Source of the DNA: Chitinophagia bacterium
GTDB taxonomy: Bacteria > Bacteroidota > Bacteroidia > Chitinophagales > Chitinophagaceae
Assembly: GCA_021324175.1 (NCBI GenBank)
Contig: JAJPJP010000138.1
Coordinates: forward strand, 1 to 35,368
DNA length: 35,368 bases
Direction of reading: 5' to 3'
Shown: positions 12,672 through 22,397 of the stretch, piece by piece
Layout: each line of letters starts with the position of its first letter
Numbering within the stretch: the first letter of the stretch is position 1
Notes under the pieces: model-generated
Database searches by the model: none
Seen by the model: only the letters and a program-made list of their open reading frames with translations
Told to the model about the DNA's origin: nothing
Position numbers and translations under genes: made by a program

Positions 12672-13625
12672 ATGAAAGCAGCAGTCATTAGTGGATTTGG
12701 CGAGATTCCCGAGTACTTGGACTTTGCAGAGCCCGTAGCCTTGCCGAACGAAACAATCGTTACTGTCAGGGCCAGCGCCCTTGAAAATTTTGATAAGGCT
12801 GCAGTCGAAGGGACGCATTATGCAAGTAAGTCGCTATTTCCAACATTCCCTGCAATTCCGGGGACTGACGGAGTCGGAATTACTGAAGATGGAAGATTGG
12901 TTGGTTTCGGTGGCCTGAGACCACCGTTCGGTGCATTCGCCGAAAGAGCACCAGCTGCGTTTACTGTTTCGATCCCCTCAGATATCGACCCGGTTAGCGC
13001 TGCAGCCATTCCCGCTTCAGCGCTGACGTCGCTGCTACCCCTGAAATATGCTGGCAAACTCCAGCCGGGTGAGACAGTCCTCATTCACGGTGCTACAGGT
13101 GTTTCTGGAAGGATCGCGGTAGAAGTTGCTCGGCTGATTGGTGCGCGAAGAATAATTGGAACGGGCAGGAATAAAAAATCGCTCGAGAAAATACGCTTAC
13201 TTGGCGCTGATGTAACAGTTAACCTGGATTTGCCAGATGAAGAAGTTGCATCGAATTTCCGCGACCTTGGAGACGTCGACGTTGTTCTTGATTTTATTTG
13301 GGGCCGCCCCGCCGAGCTATTAATCAACAGCTTTATCCCTGGCGTTGTCGGATTTGCAACGCGAAGGATTCGATACATACACGCTGGCGAAAAAGCGGGG
13401 TCACGCGCTTCAATTCCAGGCGCTGCCTTACGAACGTCCGGTCTTGAGCTCATGGGTGGGGGAAGGATTGACCACGCGTCGCTCCAACATGAATTGGAAC
13501 GGGTTTATGGCTGGATTCGTGAAGGCCAAGTGCATATGGACATTGAGATGGTGCCTTTGCATGAGATTTCCAAGGCCTGGCAGCGCATCGACCTTGCAGG
13601 CAGACGTCTGGTAATTGTTTCTTAG
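12672..13625 (+). CDS. zinc-independent quinone oxidoreductase-like MDR protein
   Basis: A 317-residue medium-chain dehydrogenase/reductase of the quinone oxidoreductase group, a soluble NADPH-dependent enzyme. The N-terminal GroES-like domain includes FPAIPGTDGVG. The Rossmann domain has VLIHGATGVSGRIAVEVARLIGARRIIGTGR, the family's A-x-x-G-x-x-G nucleotide motif with a basic residue that favours NADPH. The four structural-zinc cysteines of alcohol dehydrogenases are absent. The ATG at 12672 is preferred over one 51 bp upstream because family members start directly with MKAAVI. The substrate is unknown. It is a single gene, about 115 bp from the mobile-element remnant. Confidence 0.88.
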   Translation: MKAAVISGFGEIPEYLDFAEPVALPNETIVTVRASALENFDKAAVEGTHYASKSLFPTFPAIPGTDGVGITEDGRLVGFGGLRPPFGAFAERAPAAFTVSIPSDIDPVSAAAIPASALTSLLPLKYAGKLQPGETVLIHGATGVSGRIAVEVARLIGARRIIGTGRNKKSLEKIRLLGADVTVNLDLPDEEVASNFRDLGDVDVVLDFIWGRPAELLINSFIPGVVGFATRRIRYIHAGEKAGSRASIPGAALRTSGLELMGGGRIDHASLQHELERVYGWIREGQVHMDIEMVPLHEISKAWQRIDLAGRRLVIVS

Positions 13626-13798
13626 AAGGAAGCCTATCCTCAAAATAAGTGACCATCAAATACCAACCCTAATGCAAAAAATTATAAAACAGAATAAGAG
13701 GGCCGAACAAATCTCACGCTAAAGTGAATATCGCCAATAAGAAATAAAATTGCATTTTTGCATCGACACGGCTAAGAAGCCAATATCAAAATACAATT

Positions 13799-15469
13799 AT
13801 GCGACGTCTCGCCATGCTAACCAGCGTGCTAATAATTGGCACGGGATCCGGAATTTCACAAAACATCCCGGTCGCGCTGTCACGAAAAATTGATAGTTTG
13901 TTTTTAATCTGGAATACAACGTCCAGCCCGGGATGTAGCGTGGGCATTGTCCGTAATGACAGCCTGATTTACGCTAAAGGCTATGGCATGAGTAACTTGG
14001 AATATGGTATTATCAATGAGCCGCGCACCATTTATCACATGGCGTCAGTATCGAAACAATTTACCGCCTATGCGATTCTCTTGCTGGAAAAGTCCGGGAA
14101 ATTAAGTATCGACGATGACGTGCATAAATACCTCAACTGGTTTCCGGACATGCATAAAAGAATTACCATCCGCAACCTCCTCAATCATACGAGCGGAATT
14201 CGGGATCAGTGGGAGTTACTGGCAATTGCCGGTACAAGGCTGGATGACGTCATAACGCAGGAGCAAATCGTTAAACTGCTAAGCAGGCAGCAGGCTTTAA
14301 ACTTTGAGCCGGGTTCAAAGTATGCCTATTCAAACAGCGGGTTCACCATGCTCGCCGAGATCGTGAAGGCTGTAAGCGGTCAGACACTTCGCCAGTTTAC
14401 GGATTCGGCGATATTCAAGCCACTTGGCATGACGAGCACCCATTTTCATGATGATTATACCGAGATCGAAAAAAACCGGGCTTATTCCTACGATACTGAC
14501 GATTCCGGCCGCTTGGTCAACAGCATTCTCAGCTACTCGAATGAGGGTGCCACCAGCCTTTTTACCAACGTCCCTGATATGAGCAAGTGGGTAATGAATT
14601 TTTATCAGACGCGTGTAGGAGACGCTTCGACCATTACCGAACTTGCTGAAAAAACACGGCTAACCAGTGGCAAAGAAATATCCTATGCTAAGGGCATCGT
14701 GGTGAATGATTTCCGGGGGCAACGCCAATTTGGGCACGACGGAGCTGACGCTGGATATCGCACTAGCATCAGCGTCTATCCAGATTTGAAACTCGGGTTT
14801 ATTGTATTTAGTAACTTCGGAGATTTCGATCCATCCGGCAAGGCGCGGGAAATGGCGTCACTGTTCATTCCCGAACCAGCTGCAAAGAAAAAGCAAGAGG
14901 CCGCAAAAAAAGTTGATTCCACAACTGCCGTCATATCTGATACCAACGCTATACACTTTTTGCTGGGAAGTTATTCGGGGGAAGATGCTCACTTTGGCCT
15001 CAGACTGCGCGACCAAAGACTGTATTGGGTTCTTGGCAACGGCAAAGAAAGATTGCTTATTCCATCAATGCGTGACTCATTTGCAGATGCGATACTGCCA
15101 GAAGTGAAATTCCTGTTTAGCCACGAAGGAGGAAAGACTATTATGCACGAGTTTTGGCCTGATAATAGCCGAGTCCTGACAAAATATGACGAGAGGAAAT
15201 TGACTGACGAGGAGCTTGGGGCTTTTACAGGAGTTTTTTATTGCCCGGAACTTGACTGCAAGTACGGGGTAGCGTTGAAGAATCATCAGCTGGTACTTAC
15301 CAATGATAAATATGATGACAAGCCACTGACCGTGAGGGGTGACTTCCTTACGGATGATTACTGGTGGATTCAAAACATCAAAATGCTTAGGAGTTCTTCC
15401 GGAAAAATTACGGGTTTCGAAACTAATTCAGGGCGCGTTCAACACTTGTTTTTTGAAAAATTGAAATAA
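13799..15469 (+). CDS. secreted beta-lactamase-fold serine hydrolase
   Basis: A 556-residue exported hydrolase of the class C beta-lactamase / D-alanyl-D-alanine carboxypeptidase family (Pfam Beta-lactamase type). An N-terminal signal peptide (about residues 1-21, ending GISQ) leads into the catalytic domain (about 30-355). It has S83-V-S-K86 (nucleophile motif SxxK), Y177-S-N179 (YxN) and H313-D-G315 (the HxG form of KTG). The remaining 200 residues, after a lysine- and alanine-rich linker near 360-375, form a beta-rich C-terminal domain seen in many Bacteroidota homologues. Substrates may be peptides, esters or lactams; resistance activity should not be assumed from this motif set. It is a single gene. 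Confidence 0.9.
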   Translation: MRRLAMLTSVLIIGTGSGISQNIPVALSRKIDSLFLIWNTTSSPGCSVGIVRNDSLIYAKGYGMSNLEYGIINEPRTIYHMASVSKQFTAYAILLLEKSGKLSIDDDVHKYLNWFPDMHKRITIRNLLNHTSGIRDQWELLAIAGTRLDDVITQEQIVKLLSRQQALNFEPGSKYAYSNSGFTMLAEIVKAVSGQTLRQFTDSAIFKPLGMTSTHFHDDYTEIEKNRAYSYDTDDSGRLVNSILSYSNEGATSLFTNVPDMSKWVMNFYQTRVGDASTITELAEKTRLTSGKEISYAKGIVVNDFRGQRQFGHDGADAGYRTSISVYPDLKLGFIVFSNFGDFDPSGKAREMASLFIPEPAAKKKQEAAKKVDSTTAVISDTNAIHFLLGSYSGEDAHFGLRLRDQRLYWVLGNGKERLLIPSMRDSFADAILPEVKFLFSHEGGKTIMHEFWPDNSRVLTKYDERKLTDEELGAFTGVFYCPELDCKYGVALKNHQLVLTNDKYDDKPLTVRGDFLTDDYWWIQNIKMLRSSSGKITGFETNSGRVQHLFFEKLK

Positions 15470-15491
15470 GCTTCGAGTTCACGAAACAGGC

Positions 15492-15866
15492 TCAGTTGGC
15501 ACTTGGTTTTGCCTTTATTAGCGAACCGATTTTTCGCATGAGTTCCCGAATGTTGAATGGCTTGCTGATAAAATCGTCTGCTTTCGAATCATTGACTGAA
15601 GCCGACGTGATCTGCCCTGCTGAATAAAGGATGATAGGTATTGAATGAAACCGCTTACTGGACTTAAGTGTTCGGCAAACCTCGCGACCGTCCGCATTCC
15701 CGAGGTAAATATCCATCAAAATAATATCCGGTTTCTTTTTTTTGAGGATCTCTGTGATCTCATCGGCATGGCCAACGCAAGTTGCTTTAATTCCATGATT
15801 GGTTAGGATTGTGCCCACCATTTCAAGCAGGTCAGCATCATCGTCAATAATCAGGGCGCTAAGCAT
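15492..15866 (-). CDS. single-domain response regulator receiver protein
   Basis: A 124-residue CheY-like receiver without an output domain. The acidic pocket is IIDDD (D8-D10), the phosphorylation site is D52 in ILMDIYLG, the switch Ser82 lies in ILYSAG, and the conserved lysine is K102 in ISKPF. It probably passes phosphate to another protein or works by binding a partner. It is divergently arranged with the histidine kinase starting at about 16021, which makes that kinase the likely partner, though a phosphorelay with other proteins is possible. Confidence 0.9.
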   Translation of the reverse strand: MLSALIIDDDADLLEMVGTILTNHGIKATCVGHADEITEILKKKKPDIILMDIYLGNADGREVCRTLKSSKRFHSIPIILYSAGQITSASVNDSKADDFISKPFNIRELMRKIGSLIKAKPSAN

Positions 15867-15972
15867 GTATTGGTTTTCGCATTTTACGTCTTACTGCCGC
15901 AAAACTGAAGCCAAAGCCTGAATGATTGATCGATTCGACGGGCGAAATCGCGCATTACTTAGAAAAATCGAC

Positions 15973-15980
15973 TACATTTG
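15973..15980 (+). promoter_or_regulatory. TAnnTTTG -7 box ahead of the histidine kinase
   Basis: TACATTTG matches the Bacteroidota -7 consensus exactly. Transcription would begin near 15986, downstream of the ATG at 15922 and about 35 bp before the ATG at 16021. This favours the later start for the kinase. No clear -33 TTTG is visible. Confidence 0.4.
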
Positions 15981-16020
15981 GTTACCCTGCCGGAACTTTC
16001 ACCACCTAATTTTCGTTTGC

Positions 16021-17625
16021 ATGCATGAGCACTTTGAGGAGCGGCAGTCAATGCTGGCTGCCATCATCGATTCGTCCGAAGATGCGATTATCAGCAAGGA
16101 TTTGAACAGTATCATCATGAGCTGGAACAAATCGGCGGAACGCATGTTCGGGTATACGGAGGAAGAAGTAAAAGGTAAAAACATTAATATTCTCATACCC
16201 CGTGAAAGGTGGGAAGAAGAGGATCTTATCATCGCGCAACTGCGAGCTGGTAAAAGAGTGGAAAATTTTGAGACGATCCGGGTTGCCAAATCGGGACGGA
16301 GACTTCATATTTCGTTGACCATTTCCCCCATCAAAAATGCGAGTGGTACAGTTATCGGAGCTTCTAAAATCGCCCGGGACATAACCAGGCAAAAAGAAAA
16401 CGAGGAAAAAATCCGTCAATACACCCGTCGGCTGGAGCTGATCAATTCGGCCGGAACAGCCATTTCAACCAGACTTAATGTCTCAGATATTCTTCAAAAA
16501 GTAACTGACATTACTACCGTGCTAAGCGGCGCAGCCTTCGGAGCATTCTTTTATAATCAGATCAATAATAAGGGGAATACCTACCGGCTTGTTACAGTAT
16601 CGGGTGTGCCTGGTGAAGCGTTCGATAAACGGGAACTACCAAGGGAAACTGAAGTTTTTCTTGAAGCATTTTCGGGAAAATCCATCCTGCGCTCCGACGA
16701 CATCACGAAAGATCCCCGTTACGGGAAAAATGTTCCATATCATGGGATGCGGGACGGCCATCTGCCAGTGATCAGTTATTTGGCAGTGCCAATCAAATCA
16801 CCGGGTGGCGTTGTCGTCGGCGGCCTGTTTTTTGGGCATTCGGAGCCAGGAAAATTTACGAAGGAGCATGAACTCCTGGTGAGCGCAATTGCATCCCAGG
16901 CGGCTGTCGCGCTGGATAATGCAAAACTCTACGAAGAAATTCAAGTCATCAATGCCAAAAAGGACGAGTTTATCGCATTTGCAAGCCATGAATTGAAAAC
17001 CCCCCTGACGACGCTAAACGGATATATCCAGCTGGCCAGAATGAACCCGGGTAAACCGCTGGAAAATCTGGACAAGATGGATCGCCAGGTGGACAGAATC
17101 ACAGGGATTATTAGCGACCTGCTCGACGTTTCAAAAATCCAGGCAAATAAGTTCGATCTGAATTTCAAAAAAATTAGCTTCAATTCACTTCTGTGTGAAT
17201 CTCTTGAATCCATCGAATGGAAAGGCCGCGAAATTGTCATTAATACGCTGGCCAAAGATATTTTTGTCGAAGTAGACGGCCCGAAAATAATCCAGGTAAT
17301 TACCAATCTGCTCACCAATGCGGTCAAATATTCTAATCCCGCAACGTCGATCGATGTCTCAGCTGACGTTATTGGCGAATTTGTCCGGATTAGCATAAGC
17401 GATCAGGGAATAGGTATCCCCGATAAAGAACTTACTCAGATATTCAATCAATATTATCAGCTAAAGAAGTCGCGCGCAAAAAAAGAAGGACTCGGTCTGG
17501 GGCTTTTTATAAGCAAAGAAATTGTCGAAGGACATGCAGGGAAAATCTGGGCAGAAAGCCAAGAAGGAAGGGGTTCGACATTTCATGTTGAACTGCCGAT
17601 CGAACGGATTCTTCATCAGGCTTAG
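16021..17625 (+). CDS. PAS-GAF sensor histidine kinase
   Basis: A 534-residue soluble sensor kinase with no membrane segment. A PAS domain (about 10-120, MLAAIIDSSEDAIISKDL and WNKSAERMFGYTEEEV) is followed by a GAF domain (about 135-305, ending SQAAVALDNAKLYEEI). The HisKA domain has the phospho-acceptor H323 in FASHELKTPLTTLNGYIQLA. The HATPase domain shows NLLTNAVKYS, DQGIGIP and GLGLGLFISKEIVEGHAGKIW. An ATG 99 bp upstream (15922) is open and would add 33 residues, but those residues look non-conserved and a -7 box lies between the two starts. The gene faces away from the receiver gene at 15492-15866 and converges with the asparaginase gene, overlapping its end by 4 bp. The signal is unknown. 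Confidence 0.9.
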   Translation: MHEHFEERQSMLAAIIDSSEDAIISKDLNSIIMSWNKSAERMFGYTEEEVKGKNINILIPRERWEEEDLIIAQLRAGKRVENFETIRVAKSGRRLHISLTISPIKNASGTVIGASKIARDITRQKENEEKIRQYTRRLELINSAGTAISTRLNVSDILQKVTDITTVLSGAAFGAFFYNQINNKGNTYRLVTVSGVPGEAFDKRELPRETEVFLEAFSGKSILRSDDITKDPRYGKNVPYHGMRDGHLPVISYLAVPIKSPGGVVVGGLFFGHSEPGKFTKEHELLVSAIASQAAVALDNAKLYEEIQVINAKKDEFIAFASHELKTPLTTLNGYIQLARMNPGKPLENLDKMDRQVDRITGIISDLLDVSKIQANKFDLNFKKISFNSLLCESLESIEWKGREIVINTLAKDIFVEVDGPKIIQVITNLLTNAVKYSNPATSIDVSADVIGEFVRISISDQGIGIPDKELTQIFNQYYQLKKSRAKKEGLGLGLFISKEIVEGHAGKIWAESQEGRGSTFHVELPIERILHQA

Positions 17626-18113
17626 TTAAGTATTTCTTCAAATTGTCCTGTCTGTTTGTTCTTCCTCACGTTGCCTGAATTAAAATACCGGCCGTTCATT
17701 GCAACATAGACTCCCGGCGGAAGAGATTGGGCAAATGCCAACGCGTTCCCAAGATTAAAAAAACCGTCAGAGCTGCCGAACTTGTAGGGGATCATTGCGC
17801 CCGTAAGCACGATTGTTTTCCCGCGCACTTTTTCCGCCAATACTGAGGCAGTCACTGCCATCGTATCGGTGCCATGTGTAATTACAATTTGGTTTTCATC
17901 TGCCGCCCGGCACTGGTGGGCTATAAGCTCCCTGTCCTCATCGGTCATGATCAGGCTGTCGATCATCATCAGCGTGCGAACTGTCACTTCCAGCGTGCTT
18001 CGGCTACGCTTAAGCATTTCCGGAAGATGCGTCTCTTTAAAAAAAAGTTCGCCTGTAAGCTCATTATATTCTTTGTCGAAAGTGCCGCCTGTAACAAAAA
18101 TGCGGATGGCCAT
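17622..18113 (-). CDS. one-domain asparaginase-like protein
   Basis: A 163-residue protein matching only the N-terminal catalytic domain of type I/II L-asparaginases, which hydrolyse asparagine to aspartate and ammonia. It contains FVTGGTFDKEY (catalytic Thr11), the ITHGTDTM motif (H80, G81, T82, D83, T84) and the VLTGAMIPYKFGSSDGFFNL block with a Ser-Asp pair. The C-terminal domain of about 150 residues that completes the usual dimer interface is missing and the gene is not interrupted. Short forms of this kind occur as separate proteins. The start at 18113 gives MAIRIFVTGG; an ATG 21 bp upstream is also open. The gene end overlaps the kinase gene end by 4 bp. Confidence 0.85.
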   Translation of the reverse strand: MAIRIFVTGGTFDKEYNELTGELFFKETHLPEMLKRSRSTLEVTVRTLMMIDSLIMTDEDRELIAHQCRAADENQIVITHGTDTMAVTASVLAEKVRGKTIVLTGAMIPYKFGSSDGFFNLGNALAFAQSLPPGVYVAMNGRYFNSGNVRKNKQTGQFEEILN

Positions 18114-18308
18114 AGCTGGTTTTTTGAACTTCAAAAATAATCATTCCCGGCTTTTCAATGACTTTGTGCAAGACGCATGCCCCGGATACTAACGGAAATA
18201 AACGACCGAGAATTAGAACTCTGTCTCACGGATGGCCTGCTCACGCGGTTCGTTAAATGAATTTTCCTCATATTTTAATTGTTTACCTTCCCTTCCAAAT
18301 TCCTTATA

Positions 18309-21300
18309 ATGAAACGCCTTGCCATATGTTTGCTACTGCAATTCATTATGCTGCCTGCTTTCACTTTTTCAAATGATATCGACACCAAGGATACCCGCAT
18401 GTTATCCCAACCGTCGATAAGTGCAGATCACATTGCATTCATTTATGCGGAAGATCTTTGGGTAGCCAATCTCGACGGATCGGATCCTAGGCGGCTCACG
18501 GTCGCCGGGGGTATCGAATCGAATCCTGTATTTTCCCCTGATGGAAAATGGATCGCATTTACAGGCCAGTATGATGGTAATACTGACGTTTATCTGGTTC
18601 CGGTTGAAGGAGGGATTCCAAAAAGGTTAACCTGGCATCCGGCAGCTGATATCGTTCGTGGGTTCACACCCGATGGAAAATCTGTTCTGTTTATCTCGCA
18701 ACGCAACACTTTTACGCTGCGGTATTTCCAGCTCTATACGGTTCCGATTACCGGTGGGCCTGCTACACAATTGGAGATTCCAAATGCTTATTGGGCGGCG
18801 TACTCGAGCGATGGCAAATCAATGACGTATACTCCTTACACTGACCAGTTCAAAGAATGGAAGCACTACCGGGGTGGTGCTATTTCCCAGGTCTGGCAAT
18901 TTTCTTTCATTGACCGGAGCACCACCAAGATTCCGCAACCGGAAGGTGGCTCCAACGATGTACAACCGATGTGGATAAATGGAACTGTATATTTTCTGAG
19001 TGATCGCAATGGCGAATTCAACCTTTTTGCTTTCGACGGAACTTCCAAACAGGCGAGGCAGCTGACAGACTTCAAAGATTTTCCCGTTTTAAACGCCTCG
19101 GCGGGAGGTGGCAAGGTTATTTTTGAGCAGGGTGGTTTTCTTCATATTTATGATCCTGTAATGGGCAGCACCGTCAAACTAAAGATTGGGATCGCGGCCG
19201 ATCTTCTCGAATTAAGGGAAAGATATGCGAACGGCAATAAATATATTCGTGACATTGATATTTCACCAAGTGCCGCAAGGGTCGTCCTTGATTTTCGCGG
19301 CGAGATAATCACTGTTCCGGCCGAAAAGGGTGATTATCGTAACCTTACCAATACGACTGCCGTTCACGAAAAAAGCCCTGCATGGTCTCCTGACGGACGG
19401 TCAATAGCCTATTTCTCTGATGCATCCGGCGAATATCAGTTGCTTATTCAACCGCAGGATGGAAAAGGTACAATCAAAACTTATAAGCTTACCGGGACCG
19501 GTTTCTATGCTCATCCTTCCTGGTCTCCGGACGGCAAAAAGATTGCTTATGTGGACAATGGCCGTGATCTATATCTCCTTGACCTGGCCACTGGAAATGC
19601 GGCCAAAATTGATGCAGATGATTATTACGGGGGAGGCGCTTTCCGCGATCTCATTAGCGACTGGTCGGCGGATTCAAAATGGTTGGCCTATACTAAGGTG
19701 ACATCTACTCAGTTCAAACGGATCTACCTTTATTCCATTGAGCAACAGAAATCCTTTGGCCTCACTGATGGACTCAGTGATGCGTCAGAACCTTGCTTCT
19801 CCCTGGATGGAAAGTATATTTATTTCCTTGCGTCTACTGATGCTGGTCCTGTGGTCAACTGGTTTGACCAGTCAAACAACGATTTCAGTATAACGAACTC
19901 ACTATATCTGGTAACATTAAAAAACCAGACAATCTCACCGCTCGTCAAAGAAAGCGACGAAGAGCAGGGCAAAAAAGAAGATCAGACAAAAGCCGAAACC
20001 AAAACAGATAAATCTAAAATGACCGATGCGCCGAAGTCCGAAATTCTTCATGATTTGAAAATCGATTGGGATGGTATACAAAATCGCATCGTTAATGTCC
20101 CGGTAGGCACAGGTAACTACGGAAACCTGGCAGCAGGCGAAGACGGCGCCGTCTATTTTATAAAATATGGCACCGATGGCAATAACGTCTTACACAAATT
20201 CAGTTTTAAGACCCGCAAAGATGAAGAAGTGATGCCAATGGAAGGCTTCAGACTTTCCGCTGATCGAAAAAAGATGCTTTTTGTAAAAGACGGAAATTGG
20301 GGTATAACAAATGCCGGCGAAAAGCAAGCGCCGGGAAAAGGCATGCTCAATACCGCGGCGATCCAGGTGAAAATCGATCCCACTGCGGAGTGGCCTGAAA
20401 TATTTGATGAGTCATGGCGAATAAATCGTGACTATTTTTATGATCCTGCCATGCACGGGAATGACTGGAAAGCCATCAAGAAAAAATATGCGGTTTTCCT
20501 GCCTGATCTTGCCTGTCGGGATGACCTTAATCTTTTAATCCAGTGGATGTGCAGCGAGCTAAGTGTAGGCCATCACCGAATCACATCGCCAGGTGATAAA
20601 CTTTACCAACCACAATTGGTTGGCGGGGGGCTTTTGGGTGCGGACTTCACAATCGAGAATAATCGTTACAGGATCAAAAAAATTTATGGCGGACTGAACT
20701 GGAATCCAAACCTTAGGTCACCACTTACCGAACCAGGAGTTAATGTAAAAGAGGGTGAATACCTTCTCGGCGTGAACGGCCGGAACATAACGGGGAACAA
20801 TGAACTTTACCAATATTTTGAAAATACTGCAGGAAAATTAACTGAGATCACTGTTAGCCCCAGTCCTGATTATGGAAACTCGCGACTCGTAAAGGTCGTG
20901 CCGATTGACAATGAGATTGACCTGAGAAATCGCGATTGGGTTGAGATGAACCTGCAAAAAGTAACTGAGGCTACAAAGGGCCAGGTGGCTTACGTGTACG
21001 TACCGAATACTGCAAAATTAGGCCACGATTATTTCAAACGTTATTTCTATCCACAGGCAGATCGAAAAGCAATTATCGTCGATGAACGGTTTAACGGGGG
21101 TGGTCAACTTGCCGATTACTACATCAATTTGCTGCGCAATCCCCTACAAGCTTATTGGAACATGCGTTACGGCAGGGATTTAAAATCACCAAGCGCTTCA
21201 ATACAGGGACCAAAAGTGATGTTAATCAACGAATCGGCAGGCTCGGGAGGCGACATGCTTCCATGGATGTTCAGAAAGTTTGGGGTAGGCACCATGGTCG

Positions 21301-21584
21301 GCACGAGGACGTGGGGAGGCCTGGTTGGTATTTTGGGATTCCCTGAATTTCTGGACGGCGGAGGTGTTACTGCGCCTAACCTTGGAATTTGGACTAAGGA
21401 TGGGTTTGTCGTCGAAAATGTCGGAGTTTCTCCCGATATTGAAGTAGAGCAAACGCCGGCGGACGTAATCAAAGGAAAAGATCCACAACTTGAGAGAGCG
21501 ATCGAAGTTGCTCTTGATGAACTCAGGAAAAATCCGCAGGCTGACCCCGTCAGGCCGCCCTATCCGGTGAAAGTTAAAAATTAG
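18309..21584 (+). CDS. Tricorn-like S41 protease with beta-propeller and PDZ domains
   Basis: A 1091-residue exported protease related to Tricorn. A signal peptide (about 1-20) precedes repeated PD40/WD40-type blades with the recurring W-SPDGK-IAY pattern (about residues 30-570), which form beta-propellers that gate peptides. A lysine- and glutamate-rich linker follows (about 565-585). The core carries the His of SVGHHR (H755), a PDZ-like region (LLGVNGRNITGN) and the S41 catalytic block NESAGSGGDMLPW with likely nucleophile S979, then TRTWGGLVG and NVGVSPDIEV. It degrades peptides, probably in the periplasm. The ATG at 18309 is preferred to one 30 bp upstream because it starts the signal peptide. 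It is a single gene, convergent with the membrane protein gene. Confidence 0.9.
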   Translation: MKRLAICLLLQFIMLPAFTFSNDIDTKDTRMLSQPSISADHIAFIYAEDLWVANLDGSDPRRLTVAGGIESNPVFSPDGKWIAFTGQYDGNTDVYLVPVEGGIPKRLTWHPAADIVRGFTPDGKSVLFISQRNTFTLRYFQLYTVPITGGPATQLEIPNAYWAAYSSDGKSMTYTPYTDQFKEWKHYRGGAISQVWQFSFIDRSTTKIPQPEGGSNDVQPMWINGTVYFLSDRNGEFNLFAFDGTSKQARQLTDFKDFPVLNASAGGGKVIFEQGGFLHIYDPVMGSTVKLKIGIAADLLELRERYANGNKYIRDIDISPSAARVVLDFRGEIITVPAEKGDYRNLTNTTAVHEKSPAWSPDGRSIAYFSDASGEYQLLIQPQDGKGTIKTYKLTGTGFYAHPSWSPDGKKIAYVDNGRDLYLLDLATGNAAKIDADDYYGGGAFRDLISDWSADSKWLAYTKVTSTQFKRIYLYSIEQQKSFGLTDGLSDASEPCFSLDGKYIYFLASTDAGPVVNWFDQSNNDFSITNSLYLVTLKNQTISPLVKESDEEQGKKEDQTKAETKTDKSKMTDAPKSEILHDLKIDWDGIQNRIVNVPVGTGNYGNLAAGEDGAVYFIKYGTDGNNVLHKFSFKTRKDEEVMPMEGFRLSADRKKMLFVKDGNWGITNAGEKQAPGKGMLNTAAIQVKIDPTAEWPEIFDESWRINRDYFYDPAMHGNDWKAIKKKYAVFLPDLACRDDLNLLIQWMCSELSVGHHRITSPGDKLYQPQLVGGGLLGADFTIENNRYRIKKIYGGLNWNPNLRSPLTEPGVNVKEGEYLLGVNGRNITGNNELYQYFENTAGKLTEITVSPSPDYGNSRLVKVVPIDNEIDLRNRDWVEMNLQKVTEATKGQVAYVYVPNTAKLGHDYFKRYFYPQADRKAIIVDERFNGGGQLADYYINLLRNPLQAYWNMRYGRDLKSPSASIQGPKVMLINESAGSGGDMLPWMFRKFGVGTMVGTRTWGGLVGILGFPEFLDGGGVTAPNLGIWTKDGFVVENVGVSPDIEVEQTPADVIKGKDPQLERAIEVALDELRKNPQADPVRPPYPVKVKN

Positions 21585-21620
21585 ACAAACCTGTTGATTG
21601 AGGAGATACTGCATGACTGA

Positions 21621-22397
21621 TCAGCCAGGCTTGTTTGCCCGGTAAAAAGACAAGACCTTAAGCGAAATTTTCTGCTCCTCATTTTTCTTGCCTGTCAGCA
21701 TAAATCCAATAGCACCCATTGCGAGTGCTACAAAAAGGCTCGTCCATTCGGGTTCGACATGGGGACTTGATATTACTCTAGGCATATGCAGAATGATGAC
21801 CCAGCATAGAAACATCAGCCCGAATATTCCGGTTATAAGGCGAATATTCACCACTGAGGCCAAAGCAGTCGCGAAAAAAACGCCGGGTATCACCCAACCC
21901 CAAAATTTGGGGAAAGGTATCCACGAAGGAATAAGCGTCTGGATATAATCAAAATATACAATATGGAGTATCCCGAAAACGGTCAGCGCCAGCGCAAAGG
22001 CGACTCGCGCGATGAAGATCAGGGGATCCTGATTATAAAAGTGGCGGAAGATAAGCACGCCGCAAAGCAGCGATAGCGTTTCAAAAACGGCCGTCCATTG
22101 GCCTCCGTCATGAATGTCCTTGAGCAATTTGACCACGTTAGGGTAAATAAGCAAAACAAAAAACACGGCCGCAAGGCAGACATAGGAGGCTCGCCTTTCC
22201 TGTGGAACCAAGGCGCCGACGCTGGCCATTATCATTATGATTCCGACAGCCCATGCTACAATATGTCTATACGGTAAACGCGTCGATACTGGCTCAAGCC
22301 CGGCCGGGAAATTGCCAGTTACCAAATGAACTAATCCAATCCCCGCAATCGCGGCCAGGAAAATATAAATACCCACAGTCGATACTCCTTGTTTCAT
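21621..22397 (-). CDS. multi-pass membrane protein of uncertain (DoxX-like) family
   Basis: A 258-residue integral membrane protein with about seven to eight hydrophobic segments. The layout (short N-terminus, FLAAIAGIGLVHLVTGNFPAG, repeated helices, FGILHIVYFDYI) resembles DoxX-like proteins, but the match is not decisive. The start at 22397 is set by a very good ribosome binding site (AAGGAGG, 22403-22409); an ATG just upstream of that site is less likely. The C-terminus is short, basic and cytoplasmic. Function is unknown. It converges with the Tricorn-like gene. Confidence 0.7.
   Translation of the reverse strand: MKQGVSTVGIYIFLAAIAGIGLVHLVTGNFPAGLEPVSTRLPYRHIVAWAVGIIMIMASVGALVPQERRASYVCLAAVFFVLLIYPNVVKLLKDIHDGGQWTAVFETLSLLCGVLIFRHFYNQDPLIFIARVAFALALTVFGILHIVYFDYIQTLIPSWIPFPKFWGWVIPGVFFATALASVVNIRLITGIFGLMFLCWVIILHMPRVISSPHVEPEWTSLFVALAMGAIGFMLTGKKNEEQKISLKVLSFYRANKPG

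Noticed and set aside
13085-13453. Minus-strand ORFs inside the quinone oxidoreductase gene
   Set aside because: Shadows of a gene with clear MDR motifs on the plus strand.
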